Made by a program: the position numbers and the translations under genes
In this document: positions 53,126-62,043 of the stretch, piece by piece
How positions within the stretch are numbered: the first letter of the stretch is position 1
Layout of the letters: each line of letters starts with the position of its first letter
Assembly (NCBI GenBank): GCA_013322215.1
Contig: JAAMEZ010000036.1
Location: forward strand, 930,001 to 994,000
Length of the DNA stretch: 64,000 nucleotides
Source: Martinezella rhizogenes
Lineage (GTDB): Bacteria; Pseudomonadota; Alphaproteobacteria; Rhizobiales; Rhizobiaceae
Reading direction: 5' to 3'
The notes under the pieces: model-generated
What the model saw: only the letters and a program-made list of their open reading frames with translations
What the model was told of the DNA's origin: nothing
Databases searched by the model: none

Positions 53126-53578
53126 ATGATAAGACATATGCTTGCCGCTTCCGTGATCGCGCTGATGGCGACGCCGGTTCTCGCAAGCGAATGCGCGCCG
53201 ATCACCAAGCCCCAGGTGGAGCAGTTGTTCGACCGCTGGAACGCCTCGCTTGCGACGCTGGATCCCGACAAGGTGGTTGAGAACTATGCCCCGGACGCGG
53301 TACTCTTGCCGACCGTTTCGAACAAGCCGCGCCTGACCCAGGAGGAGCGTAGGGATTACTTCGTCGAATTCCTGAAGAAGCATCCGCAGGGCAAGATCGA
53401 TAGCCGCACGATCAAACTCGGCTGCAACAAGGCGACCGATACCGGAACCTATACCTTTACACTGAAGGATGGCAGCAAAGTGCCTGCACGCTACACGTTC
53501 ACGTACCAGTTCGAAAACGGCAAGTGGCTGATCTCGACGCACCATTCTTCTGCCATGCCCGAAAAGCACGCCAGCTGA
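53126..53578 (+). CDS. Exported SnoaL/DUF4440-like protein
   Basis: 150 residues. A signal peptide (IRHMLAASVIALMATPVLAS) precedes a cone-fold domain like SgcJ/EcaC/DUF4440 proteins: VEQLFDRWNASLATLDPDKVVENYAPDAVLLPTVSN, then YFVEFLKKHPQGKIDSRTI and YTFTYQFENGKWLISTHHSS. The family includes ketosteroid isomerase-like binders of small hydrophobic ligands; here it is periplasmic. ATG 53126 has GGAG eight bases upstream; ATG 53114 is an alternative. It is divergent from the two-component unit and may be its target. Confidence 0.82.
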   Translation: MIRHMLAASVIALMATPVLASECAPITKPQVEQLFDRWNASLATLDPDKVVENYAPDAVLLPTVSNKPRLTQEERRDYFVEFLKKHPQGKIDSRTIKLGCNKATDTGTYTFTLKDGSKVPARYTFTYQFENGKWLISTHHSSAMPEKHAS

Positions 53579-53954
53579 TCGGATGTCGATCGGAAGCATC
53601 GGATAGTCCCGGTGCTTCCCAACCAAAAAACTTCCATCTGATGCAGAGGAGGCAAACAGGGTCGTCGCTTGGATGCCCATGTGAGAATGTTGTGGTTCGA
53701 TTTCTCAACTGCCAAGTTCTACCGCTTCGTCAAAAGTGGTTAGTTCGGTATTCTATAGAGACGGCTCAGCTCACGTCGAGCAAAGCGCGGATCATCAGCT
53801 GCATGGAAGGCTTCAAGCATCATCGTTGCGGCCAGCAATTGCCGGTCGGTCGCATTTGTAAGGTACATGATTGTTAGATGTTTCCGGAGATGGCCAAATA
53901 TAAAATTACCGCGTATCTGAAATACGCGATAGTTTCATATAGTCACCACTATCT
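53579..53954. other. Spacer
   Basis: Nothing recognisable. Precedes the HipA fragment, so it may hold further decayed sequence from the same toxin gene. Confidence 0.3.
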
Positions 53955-54059
53955 ACTGACCTGGATGCTGACCTGCAAATGGTCTTGCGACGCGCATTGT
54001 TCGCCTGGCTGATAGCGGACGGCGATATGCATTTGAAGAACATGGCCGTTTTTGAATAG
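53955..54059 (+). pseudogene. HipA C-terminal fragment
   Basis: In one frame it reads TDLDADLQMVLRRALFAWLIADGDMHLKNMAVFE then a stop. This matches the catalytic-loop region of HipA kinases (family pattern FxWLIGNxDxHxKN), where the catalytic Asp is in GDxHLKN. The rest of the roughly 430-residue toxin is absent and no HipB gene is seen, so this is a remnant of a lost hipBA module. Confidence 0.7.
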
Positions 54060-54308
54060 CATCGCGGGATATCGGTTCGCCCCGCGGTTTTTCCCTGCGA
54101 TACTGATTTATGCAAATTGACCGCGAGCGGCCTCCGAATTCTTCGGTGCTCAGCTACATGTTCAAGAGCAAGGCCATGTTGCAATCGACTTGCCAGCTTT
54201 CGAAGCATACCCTTGACCTCCACTTAAGGCGGCTTCATTGGCCCAAAATAGAATGCTCTCGCTGATGTACAGGGCTGAAAAGTGGCCAATAAAACCTCAG
54301 GTCAGAGA
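54060..54308. other. Spacer between HipA fragment and IS remnant
   Basis: No gene seen. It may include the lost end of the insertion sequence; no terminal inverted repeat could be identified. Confidence 0.3.
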
Positions 54309-54587
54309 TCAACTTCGTCCCGTTGATGTCTTCGCCAACATCTCGCTCAGCGTTGCCGCGGAGAGCATCGCTTCGGCCAAAAGCTTCTTGAGCTTCTGGT
54401 TCTCTTCTTCCAGTGCTCTCACTCTTTTGGCATCGAGACCGGCATTTCCGAACTGAAGGGATTGCCACCGGTAGAAGGTCGGCTCGCTGATGCCGTGCTT
54501 GTGGCAAACATCTGCCACCGTCACTCCGGCTTGGTGCTCCCTCAGAATACCAGTAATTTGGTCATCGTCGAATTTTCTCTTGCCCAT
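54309..54587 (-). mobile_element. IS3-family OrfA (transposase N-terminal part), IS remnant
   Basis: 92 residues. GKRKFDDDQITGILREHQAGVTVADVCHKHGISEPTFYRWQSLQFGNAGLDAKRVRALEEENQKLKKLLAEAML is the helix-turn-helix and leucine zipper of IS3-family OrfA (IS407/IS401 type). The usual end is replaced by a different sequence (SAATLSEMLAKTSTGRS) and no OrfB integrase is downstream, so the element is truncated and cannot transpose alone. The ATG is eight bases from the end of the type I adaptor gene, so insertion took place right at that operon's 3' end without damaging it. Confidence 0.82.
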
Positions 54588-54594
54588 CACCGCT

Positions 54595-56040
54595 TCAGTC
54601 CTCACGAAATGCTCTGTTGAAGCTGTCGAGGAGTGGCCTGATGGCATAGAATGCCACGCTGCCTTTGCCCGTTTCGATCAATGCTTGTGCAGGCATGCCT
54701 GCGACAAGTTCGACATCGCTCATTTTCACCAACCGCTCGTCCGTTATCCGGATTGTCGCTGCAAAGTAGGGCTGGCCGGTCTGCGCATCGGTGAGGCGGT
54801 CCGCTGAAACATACTCGACCCGACCTTTCAGGAGTGGAACCCGGCGCTGATTGTATGGAAGGAGGTGAATCTGTGCCGAGAGCCCCGCGCGGACCAGATT
54901 GATGTCTTCCGGCCTGACGTGGGCAGACACGATAAGGCGATCGGCGCGTGGCAGAAGATCGACGAGTGGTTCGCCCGCGCCGATCACTCCACCAGCTGTG
55001 TGGATGCGCAGGTTCATGATTGTTCCATCTTCGGGAGCGCGGATATCGGTCCTTGAAAGTTGGTCATCGATCGCCCATAAACGCTCGCGCAACTGCATGA
55101 TCTGGCTTTCCGTGTCGCGCATGCCTTGTGCAACTTCGCTCAACCGGTCGCTCTCGAGCTTTGCAAGGTCGGCCTGTGACTCGCTAATCACCTGATAGGC
55201 ACGGGAAATCTGCGCCTCTACCTGTCCCTGCTGGCCAGCAAGGTCTGCTTTTTCCCGCTGCAGGTTGAGAAGTGTGTTCTTTCTTTCCAATCCTTTGGCG
55301 TTGAGGGCCGTGACCTGATCCAGCTCCTGCTGCGAGATCGAGGCTCTTTCAGTGAGCGCTGCTTTCTGGGCGCCGAGTCCGACGATTTCCTGCTGCACCT
55401 GCGCGATTTTCTCATTGGTGATCCCAACTTCGGCCTGCATGACCCGGCGACGAGCTTCGAAGATCTTCTGTTGTCCTGCAAGGATCGCGCCGACCGACGG
55501 ATCTCTGTCCGTTGCTGCCCTGAGGTCTGGTGGATAGGCGACGTGATCGGCGCCTGTCTGCTCGGCAAGCATGCGGGCGCGGCTACCTTCGGCGTCCCAA
55601 AGTTGCCCTTGAATACTGTCGCGCTCCGAGCGAGATTTTGTATCATCGAGTTCTATCACGACTTGTCCGGCCGTGACCGCATCGCCGTTTTTGACGAGTA
55701 TCCGCCGTACAATTCCGCCTTCCAGGTGCTGAATGGTCTTACGGCTGGACTCCGGTTCAATGACGCCTGATGCAACCGCAGCGCTTTTCAGCGGCGCCAG
55801 CATCGACCAGGTTCCCAATCCGACCACGAAGAAACAGATCAACAGGTTACCTGTCCAAATGACGCCCCTGAGCCCCGGCATGGGCGAAGGGGGAGCCGGG
55901 TTGCGCTGTTTCGACTCGATCACCGTCGAATAGCCAGCCTGTTGCTTGGCCGTCGCTGCCGATCGTTGGGCGAACCGCTGACCCGTCCCTGACGATTTCG
56001 ATAATCTCGCCAGCGTTTCGTCCAGTCGAACAAGGGTCAT
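54595..56040 (-). CDS. Type I secretion membrane-fusion protein (HlyD/PrtE-like)
   Basis: 481 residues. A membrane helix (about 60-82) is followed by the HlyD-type start SGVIEPESSRKTIQHLEGGIVRRILVKNGDAVTAGQVVIELDDTKS, long coiled coils (about 135-345), a beta-barrel region (TDIRAPEDGTIMNLRIHTAGGVIGAGEPLVDLLPRADRLIVSAHVRPEDI) and the family's C-terminal LLDSFNRAFRE. It bridges the ABC exporter and an outer-membrane channel. It lies 14 bases after the ATPase gene. No TolC-type gene is in the window. Confidence 0.92.
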   Translation of the reverse strand: MTLVRLDETLARLSKSSGTGQRFAQRSAATAKQQAGYSTVIESKQRNPAPPSPMPGLRGVIWTGNLLICFFVVGLGTWSMLAPLKSAAVASGVIEPESSRKTIQHLEGGIVRRILVKNGDAVTAGQVVIELDDTKSRSERDSIQGQLWDAEGSRARMLAEQTGADHVAYPPDLRAATDRDPSVGAILAGQQKIFEARRRVMQAEVGITNEKIAQVQQEIVGLGAQKAALTERASISQQELDQVTALNAKGLERKNTLLNLQREKADLAGQQGQVEAQISRAYQVISESQADLAKLESDRLSEVAQGMRDTESQIMQLRERLWAIDDQLSRTDIRAPEDGTIMNLRIHTAGGVIGAGEPLVDLLPRADRLIVSAHVRPEDINLVRAGLSAQIHLLPYNQRRVPLLKGRVEYVSADRLTDAQTGQPYFAATIRITDERLVKMSDVELVAGMPAQALIETGKGSVAFYAIRPLLDSFNRAFRED

Positions 56041-56054
56041 GGCAGCATCCCTCC

Positions 56055-57770
56055 CTAGGTTCCTGTTCGAGATGGCGGTTGAAGATAGGTTTCGTAGATC
56101 TGCTCGCTGTCGCCGAAGGCGGCCACCGTCCCGTTACGCATAATGGCAATCTTGTTGGTGACCGGCAGGATACCCATGCGGTGCGTGATGATGACGACGG
56201 TCATCCCCTTGGATTTCATGCGCTCAATCGCTTTGTACAGCATGCGCTCGCCGTCATAATCGAGGCTCGAGTTCGGATCGTCGAGTACGATGAGAGACGG
56301 ATTTCCATAGGCCGCCCGTGCCAGTCCCAGCTGTTGGCGCTGAGCTCGAAGAAGCAGGTTTCCACCTTCGCCGATATCGGTCTCGTAGCCCTTCGGCAGC
56401 CGTATGATCGCCTCGTGCAATCCAACCAGCTTTGCGGCGTCGATCGCTTTGGCGGGGTCTCCTCCGTCCAGCCGGCCTATCACATCCTTGATTGCTCCGC
56501 CGAAGAGCTCGATGTCCTGCGGCAGGTATCCGACGTGGTGGGTCCCTCCGCAAAGGCGCAGAGCCGAGATATCGACCCCACCAAGAAGCGCGCACCCGCT
56601 CGTTGCCTGCACAACGCCCGCTATGACGCGGCCCAGCGTCGATTTTCCCGATCCCGACGGGCCGATGAGCGCTATGCAATCACCCGGCGCCAGGCGCAAT
56701 GTGATACCAGTCAATATCTGCCGGTTGGCGAATGGCTGAATATAGCCGACGTTATCGAGAATGAGGCCGTTGGGTTCCGGTTGCGGAACCGTTCGGGCAT
56801 CGTGTTCCGATGCCATGGTGATCAGCATTCTGTTCAGGCGATTGAAGGCATTCCGCGCAAACGTCAGGGAGCGCCATGCGCCGATTGCACCCTCGATCGG
56901 CGCGAGCCCGCGCCCGAGCAGCAAGCTCGCTACGAAAATGATGCCGGGACTGCTGTTGCTCGCAAGCACCAGCCATGTCGCCGATCCCATCATCAGGATC
57001 TGCGCGAGCGTGCGGATCGCTTTGGAGAAACCAAGAATGATCTCCGTCCGATGCATCGCGACGTCCTGCGCTCTTCTTGCCATTTCCGCATCGCGATAGA
57101 CGAGCAGCGCTGCGCCATACTGCATGCCCATTGCCCGGATCACTTCGATGTTTTTGAGAGCGCTCGCAAATCGCAGATAGCTCCTCGAAAGGGCAAGATT
57201 GGCGCGGGCAAGCGGCTCTTGCGTCGCCAGTTCCGTCAGGAATGCAAACAGAAGAAGCGCAACTGCGCTCAAAAGACCGATGGTCCCAAGCAGCGGATGA
57301 ACAAGAAAGAGCAGCAGCAGGAAGACCGGCGCCCAGGGAACGTCAAAGAAAAGGGAACTTGCCGGTGAATCGAGGAACTGGCGTAGTATGGCCAGGTCTC
57401 TATAGCACTCCGTAGCGGCTCCTGCGTCGGCGCGAGCGGCATATTCGAACGATGCGGTGAGCACCATGGGCCGCAACCTGTGATCCAGCCAGCTGCCGAT
57501 GCGCGAAAGCGCCGCCCTGCGCACGATATCCAGCGTGGAGCCGACCACGACGGCGATGGCGATGATGATCGTCAACATCAGGAGCGTGTCGGCGCTTCGG
57601 CTCGACAGAACCCTGTCATAGATCTGCAGGAGATAGATGGAAGGCACAAGAAGAAAGAGATTGTAGCCGCAGCTGTAGAGGAAAACCAACCCGAAGGCTC
57701 CGGCACAAGCCCGGAGCGCAACGACGAGCTGTGTCTGTGGGCGCGATGGCTTTACAGAAAGCGTTGCCAT
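56055..57770 (-). CDS. Type I secretion ABC ATPase/permease (PrtD-like), degenerate signature
   Basis: 571 residues. The membrane domain (about 20-320, starting FGLVFLYSCGYNLFLLVPSIYLLQIYDRVLSSRSADTL) is typical of PrtD/HasD-type exporters that lack a peptidase. Walker A (GPSGSGKST, about 369) and the Q-loop (GYLPQDIELF) are intact, as is the H-loop His530. But the signature, normally LSGGQ, is LLRAQ (473-477), and the catalytic Glu after Walker B is Asp498 (VLDDPNSSLD; usual form LDEPNS). Since the site needs LSGGQ for ATP binding across the dimer, activity could be reduced, or the change may suit a partner. ATG 57770 has GGAG upstream; the longer start at 57827 is not needed. Confidence 0.9.
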   Translation of the reverse strand: MATLSVKPSRPQTQLVVALRACAGAFGLVFLYSCGYNLFLLVPSIYLLQIYDRVLSSRSADTLLMLTIIIAIAVVVGSTLDIVRRAALSRIGSWLDHRLRPMVLTASFEYAARADAGAATECYRDLAILRQFLDSPASSLFFDVPWAPVFLLLLFLVHPLLGTIGLLSAVALLLFAFLTELATQEPLARANLALSRSYLRFASALKNIEVIRAMGMQYGAALLVYRDAEMARRAQDVAMHRTEIILGFSKAIRTLAQILMMGSATWLVLASNSSPGIIFVASLLLGRGLAPIEGAIGAWRSLTFARNAFNRLNRMLITMASEHDARTVPQPEPNGLILDNVGYIQPFANRQILTGITLRLAPGDCIALIGPSGSGKSTLGRVIAGVVQATSGCALLGGVDISALRLCGGTHHVGYLPQDIELFGGAIKDVIGRLDGGDPAKAIDAAKLVGLHEAIIRLPKGYETDIGEGGNLLLRAQRQQLGLARAAYGNPSLIVLDDPNSSLDYDGERMLYKAIERMKSKGMTVVIITHRMGILPVTNKIAIMRNGTVAAFGDSEQIYETYLQPPSRTGT

Positions 57771-57831
57771 TATCCGATCTCGCTCCACTTGATACTGACA
57801 AGACGAGGCTGCCGGCGGGTTCCGCAACCTA

Positions 57832-57863
57832 TGAGGGTCGCCAGCCGAAGCCGGCGACCCTCA
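57832..57863 (-). repeat. 11-bp hairpin between repeat protein gene and exporter
   Basis: TGAGGGTCGCC (57832-57842) and GGCGACCCTCA (57853-57863) pair perfectly around a 10-base loop. It starts 11 bases past the stop of the 57874 gene and ends before the exporter ATG. No T-run follows, so it is best read as an mRNA-stabilising or partial-termination element giving more substrate than exporter. Confidence 0.65.
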
Positions 57864-57873
57864 GGGCCTGGGG

Positions 57874-58449
57874 TCATGAGCCAAGATGGCTGAGATCGAT
57901 ATGGCCGAAGTCGTTCGTGAAATGATCGAGAGCATTGTTCACGGTCGTCGTTGAGGGGTCCGTGTGAACCAATGCCGCCGAGATGTCGCCGCCGCGAGCG
58001 ACGTTGCCGTTGCCGCCGTTGCCGCCGACGCCTGCGAGGATGGTGGCATGCTGATCAGCCAGAAGCTGCGTATATTGGGTCGCCGTCGTATCGGCGCTTA
58101 CTGCCGCCGTGTCGCCGCCGCTCACGCTTCCTTGGCTGCCGTTGGAGTGAGAATCTCCCCCGGCGCCCCCGGCACCGCTATTCGTGACTGCCGCCAGGAA
58201 GCCGTTCTGGGCCTGGGTAAAGCCACCAGGTCCGCCGCTGCCGGCAGTCCAATCCGCCATCTGCCCAACATGATCGCCGTTGTGCAGATCGGTGGATGCT
58301 CCTTCGACCGATTGCACATTGGCGACATACGCAACCGGATTGTAGTCGATGTTGCCATGGCTGATGCCATCGCCGCCGTTGCCGGCGCTTCCGTCGCCGG
58401 CAACCGGGTCACTGAAATGAATCGTGTCAGATATTTGTGGAATAGGCAT
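57874..58449 (-). CDS. Glycine-rich repeat protein, probable type I substrate
   Basis: 191 residues with no Sec signal. It is rich in Gly, Asn, Ala, Ser and Asp. An N-terminal half-repeat (residues 22-42, AGNGGDGISHGNIDYNPVAYV) and a later half-repeat (128-150, LADQHATILAGVGGNGGNGNV) match the two ends of the roughly 74-85-residue unit in the protein at 59060-60148; the segment between is an insertion. The C-terminus (FGHIDLSHLGS) has the acidic-then-hydrophobic look of type I secretion signals, but this is inferred. No RTX nonapeptides are present. It lies 100 bases ahead of the exporter genes on the same strand, which supports export by that system. Confidence 0.75.
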   Translation of the reverse strand: MPIPQISDTIHFSDPVAGDGSAGNGGDGISHGNIDYNPVAYVANVQSVEGASTDLHNGDHVGQMADWTAGSGGPGGFTQAQNGFLAAVTNSGAGGAGGDSHSNGSQGSVSGGDTAAVSADTTATQYTQLLADQHATILAGVGGNGGNGNVARGGDISAALVHTDPSTTTVNNALDHFTNDFGHIDLSHLGS

Positions 58450-59059
58450 TGATGTCCCTCCTTCAACTTCGTTTCGTCCGAGTTCCTTGCTACGGCGTGG
58501 GTATCCAGCATCTCATCGCCAGCCAATACAACCGTAGGTTAATATTATCCGCGATTTAATTCGTGAGCTATCTAGATATTCGGTGATGTTCCTTCGGACG
58601 TATCGTTTGAGGTGGTGGGGCGCTGCTTCGGCTTGATGCTTCGTGATTTGGCGCCGGATGGCATGACCAATGACTATGTGTGCGATCTCGGCGAAGCGAC
58701 GCTGCTTTCGAAGCAACAGCCGTCCAGGCGAACCGGCCAAATTCCGGGGTTCCGATCACGCTGCGCGTAGCCGGGGAGACCCGGTTCGGGGCTGAAAACG
58801 AGTATGTTCCGTTGGCGGAAAAGGGGCGCACGGGAATGCCAGACCTCCAATCCAAAAGCGGATTTGGTGCCCTCAAACTCGTACAAGGGGGTACTGCATC
58901 CATGACAGCCATATGGCTATAGTACTAGCCGACGGGATGTAGACGAATTGCAGGCTCTGCTTTTCTCATGTTCAGATGCACAATGCCTGAAAAATTCAAG
59001 CTGCATACGCTGCCGCACGCTCGATGGGGTGCGCGTTTGACCGCGGAATGGAGATGGTA
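58450..59059. other. Shared upstream region of the two repeat-protein genes
   Basis: The two repeat-protein genes diverge from here. No recognisable gene lies within; small minus frames around 58568-58912 have no known domain. It probably carries both promoters. Confidence 0.35.
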
Positions 59060-60148
59060 ATGACGGAAATTCGTCCTTTATTGGAAGACATGCCCAAAAC
59101 AGGCACCGATCAAAACCCGACCTCCAATTTGGCTGCGGGGCATCTGGCGCTGGTGCCGACTTGGCTTCCATTGGATGTTGCTTCCGGTCCGAGCTATAAT
59201 TCAGCCGGCAGCGGCGGGGACGGGATCAGCGAAGGCGTGATCAACAGCAATGCATTGGCCGTCTTCGTGCCCTCCAATGCCGCCATTGCGGGGCCTCATT
59301 CGGCTGCAGACGCCTTCCAGGGCAATGACGCGCTCATCAATCAGCATCCCACCGAAATGGCTGGGATAGGCGGGAGTGGCGGAAGCGGCAATGTTGCTAT
59401 CAGCGGCGGCGGTGGTGCCAATCATGCGGGCACCGGGGGCGACGGCCTTTTCTTCGGCGGGCTCACAAGCACCAGCGTCGCGGTGTTTGCTCCAGTGAAC
59501 ACCGCTGTGGCGGCAGGCCCCGGCGCTGAGGCGCACGCCGATCAATCGAACAACGCGATGTTCCTGCAGGGAGCAACCCAGATTGGCGGCATCGGCGGTT
59601 CGGGCGGAGACCATAACGTCGCAGTTCACGACTCGTCGATGAGCCCGGGAACCGCGCTTACATTTACCGGCGACAATTACGCCGGGCACGGCGGCGCTGG
59701 ATTTTTCGTCGGCAGCATGGTCGACGTCAACGTGGCCATCTTCTCGCCGATCAACATCGCGGTAGGCGCCGCGGGCGGCTCGGCGGAGGCCCATCAGACA
59801 AACAATGCAATTTTCGATCAGGGCAGTGTGCAGATTGCAGGCGTCGGCGGCAACGGCGGTGGCTTCAACATGTCGTCGGACACGATTTTTACCGGCAACC
59901 ATGCGGGGGGCGGCGGCGGGATTGGATCGTCAACCGGTAGCGTGGTAGACGTCAATCTCGCCTATTTCCATCCCATCAACATTGCCGTGCCCGCTGGCGG
60001 GACGGCGGACGCTCAGCAGATCGATCATGTCCTCTACGATCAGCATGCGCTTCAGTTGGCCGGCATCGGTGGCCACGGCGGAGGCGGCAACCTCACGGAC
60101 GCCCATTCGGCTCTCGTGGACGACATTCTGGGCTTCATCCATACCTAG
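59060..60148 (+). CDS. Glycine-rich protein with four tandem repeats, probable type I substrate
   Basis: 362 residues, no Sec signal. After a leader of about 48 residues, four repeats of about 74-85 residues begin near residues 49, 123, 208 and 282. Each starts AG-x-GG (such as AGSGGDG, AGTGGDG, AGHGGAG), continues with a hydrophobic strand and a P-x-N-x-AV core (APVNTAV, SPINIAV, HPINIAV), then NNAMFLQG- or NDALINQH-like and ends IAGIGGSGG-type. The ending is DDILGFIHT. The regular repeats suggest a beta-solenoid or adhesin-like surface protein. Export by the divergent PrtDE-type system is inferred from repeat sharing with the 57874 protein. The ATG at 59060 is preceded by GGAG. Confidence 0.75.
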   Translation: MTEIRPLLEDMPKTGTDQNPTSNLAAGHLALVPTWLPLDVASGPSYNSAGSGGDGISEGVINSNALAVFVPSNAAIAGPHSAADAFQGNDALINQHPTEMAGIGGSGGSGNVAISGGGGANHAGTGGDGLFFGGLTSTSVAVFAPVNTAVAAGPGAEAHADQSNNAMFLQGATQIGGIGGSGGDHNVAVHDSSMSPGTALTFTGDNYAGHGGAGFFVGSMVDVNVAIFSPINIAVGAAGGSAEAHQTNNAIFDQGSVQIAGVGGNGGGFNMSSDTIFTGNHAGGGGGIGSSTGSVVDVNLAYFHPINIAVPAGGTADAQQIDHVLYDQHALQLAGIGGHGGGGNLTDAHSALVDDILGFIHT

Positions 60149-60767
60149 CCGACAGCTTCCCCACTCGCACTGCAAAGGCTGACCGACACGAAGCCGTTAT
60201 TCCTGCAATTCTTGAATGCAGATGTCGGATCAATTCCCCCAACCGGCTTTTGTCTTTCGGCAAACATGGCGCAGAACGACCGGTTCACTGCGATATCGAA
60301 AATTCAACCTTGCCTCCAACTATATCGCGCAGATCTCGACCATCGGAAACCGTTACATTCTCGTGGCATCTGATGTGTCCGTCCATTGCTACGGCTGCTT
60401 TATGTTGAGATATGTTATCAAAGCAAGGTTGATCTGTTGATCGTCATCTAAATTGGAATCGTAGCCGAATGAATGACTTTCAGTGCGTTTAAAATAATTG
60501 CCGGCTAATTCGATAAGCGTGAGTTCCGAAAAAAACTCTATCATATGTGGCAATTTGTATATCTAATATATATCCATAAATAGCGCTTTGAACGTTATAT
60601 GCAGTCTTTGGTTGTCTGCTGATCATATCTTGCATGTTATGATAATTATCACGATAGATAAGACTATTGATATCGATAGTACCTCTTTTTTATGCCATGA
60701 CATGAAACGATAACGGGAATAATATGTATTGCTGTTGGGCTAAAATAGCCACCGGGGGAGCAAGCAG
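60149..60767. other. AT-rich region before the LuxR-type regulator
   Basis: No gene. Strongly AT-rich from about 60480. It holds GATAATTATC (60641-60650), a perfect 10-bp palindrome, and ACTATTGATATCGATAGT (60663-60680), an 18-bp palindrome with one mismatched pair, both likely regulator sites. Confidence 0.4.
60663..60680. promoter_or_regulatory. Candidate regulator palindrome
   Basis: ACTATTGATATCGATAGT is symmetric except at one pair of positions, 88 bases before the regulator's start. LuxR-type proteins bind palindromes of about 18-20 bp, so it may be an autoregulatory site. Confidence 0.4.
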
Positions 60768-61505
60768 ATGTCCAACAGTGCCAAATCTAGGCGCCATATG
60801 CGGCGCAATACACCCACCATTGTCGTTATTCAGCACTCAACACTCGCGCGGACGACTGTGGTGAAGCTTCTTGAGCGTGAACTCATCGGTTGGAGTTTTA
60901 TCGATATGATCTCGACTGAGAGTCTCGATAAAGCTCTTGGGTCTGAGGTACGCTTGATTGCACTAGATCTGGCCGGCAGAGGCGTTGAGAGCGCAAGTCT
61001 GCGTAATGATCTCGCCGCTATTGTTGCACGTTTTCCTGAGGCTCCTGTCACATTGCTCCTGGATACTGATGATGTCGACATTGTCCGTCAGGCGCTCAAG
61101 ATGGGTATTCGCGGCTTTTTCTCGACGTCGCTTCCGATTGATATCGCCCTTGCCGGCCTTCGTCTCGTTCTGGCGGGAGGAGCATTCTGCCCGCAGCTCT
61201 TGGGCGCTGTCACAAGCGATTCAAGCGATAGTAGTCTGTCCGGAAATGACGTCGAAAAAAGCCTGGATGGCAGGGCGCAGCATTTGGCGATTGCCGATTT
61301 CACACCCCGAGAGGCGGATGTTCTCGCGGAGTTGCAATGCGGCTGCTCAAATAAGGTAATTGCGGGAAAACTTCATCTTTCGGGACATACGGTGAAGATG
61401 CATTTGCAGCACATAATGCGTAAGCTGCAGGTGCAAAACCGCACCGAGGTGGTTGCCCGCCTGGTTCAAAGAACCGCGGGCGGGCAGGACGCATCGCCGA
61501 GTTAG
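60768..61505 (+). CDS. LuxR-type regulator with degenerate receiver domain
   Basis: 245 residues. The N-terminal part (about 17-130) has a receiver-like layout, with Asp67 in LIALDLAGRG at the usual phosphosite, but the acidic pair is replaced (VVIQHS in place of VDDH) and the conserved Lys is replaced by Ser (FFSTSLP). It is probably not regulated by ordinary phosphorylation. A LuxR HTH follows (about 175-235): FTPREADVLAELQCGCSNKVIAGKLHLSGHTVKMHLQHIMRKLQVQNRTEVVARL. It sits downstream of the repeat-protein gene and may control that locus. Confidence 0.85.
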   Translation: MSNSAKSRRHMRRNTPTIVVIQHSTLARTTVVKLLERELIGWSFIDMISTESLDKALGSEVRLIALDLAGRGVESASLRNDLAAIVARFPEAPVTLLLDTDDVDIVRQALKMGIRGFFSTSLPIDIALAGLRLVLAGGAFCPQLLGAVTSDSSDSSLSGNDVEKSLDGRAQHLAIADFTPREADVLAELQCGCSNKVIAGKLHLSGHTVKMHLQHIMRKLQVQNRTEVVARLVQRTAGGQDASPS

Positions 61506-62043
61506 GTGGTATTGCAATAACCCGCCATGGAACTTTCATGCAGCGGCGCTAGAGCCTCGGCGCTTTAGCTTTGCTTGTGGCAGATGCCATGGCTATGCTC
61601 GATGTGCTTGTCAAAGGAGTGACAAAAGCGGAAGCGATGTGGGTTGGTTCAATACCGAGAATGAGTACCTCCGCTGTCTGCTCCGGCTATCAATTTTGCG
61701 GCATTATGGAGCAGTTTCCAGAAGAAGTCGGAACTTCCAACAAATCACGGATTGAGACTTGTATGGACGATGCGTCACACTGGAAAGGCCAGAACGCGGA
61801 AAGTGGTAGCGCATACATGTTGCTGCCAAAGGAAGGGACGCGCTCCCCCTATATAAGCCACGATCCCGATGATGTTCCAGGTCTTGCCCGATCCATTTTC
61901 CCTGAACCACCGCAAATGACGGAAATCATCTTCTTCGGTCATCATATTGCTACCTGAGGGAGAGTTATCGGGTATGCTGCTGCCGCACCGTGTTTGCGGT
62001 GTTGAGATGCGGGGGCGGGTGGCATTTGCTACAGATCCCGCAA
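61506..62043. other. Decayed spacer
   Basis: No intact gene. Upstream part of the Fic remnant may lie at its end. Open frames here (for example 61571-61957) have no known domain. Confidence 0.35.

Noticed and set aside
56079..57368. 429-codon plus-strand frame opposite the PrtD-like gene
   Set aside because: It is antisense to a gene with full ABC domain structure, has no known domain and is explained by GC-rich codon bias.
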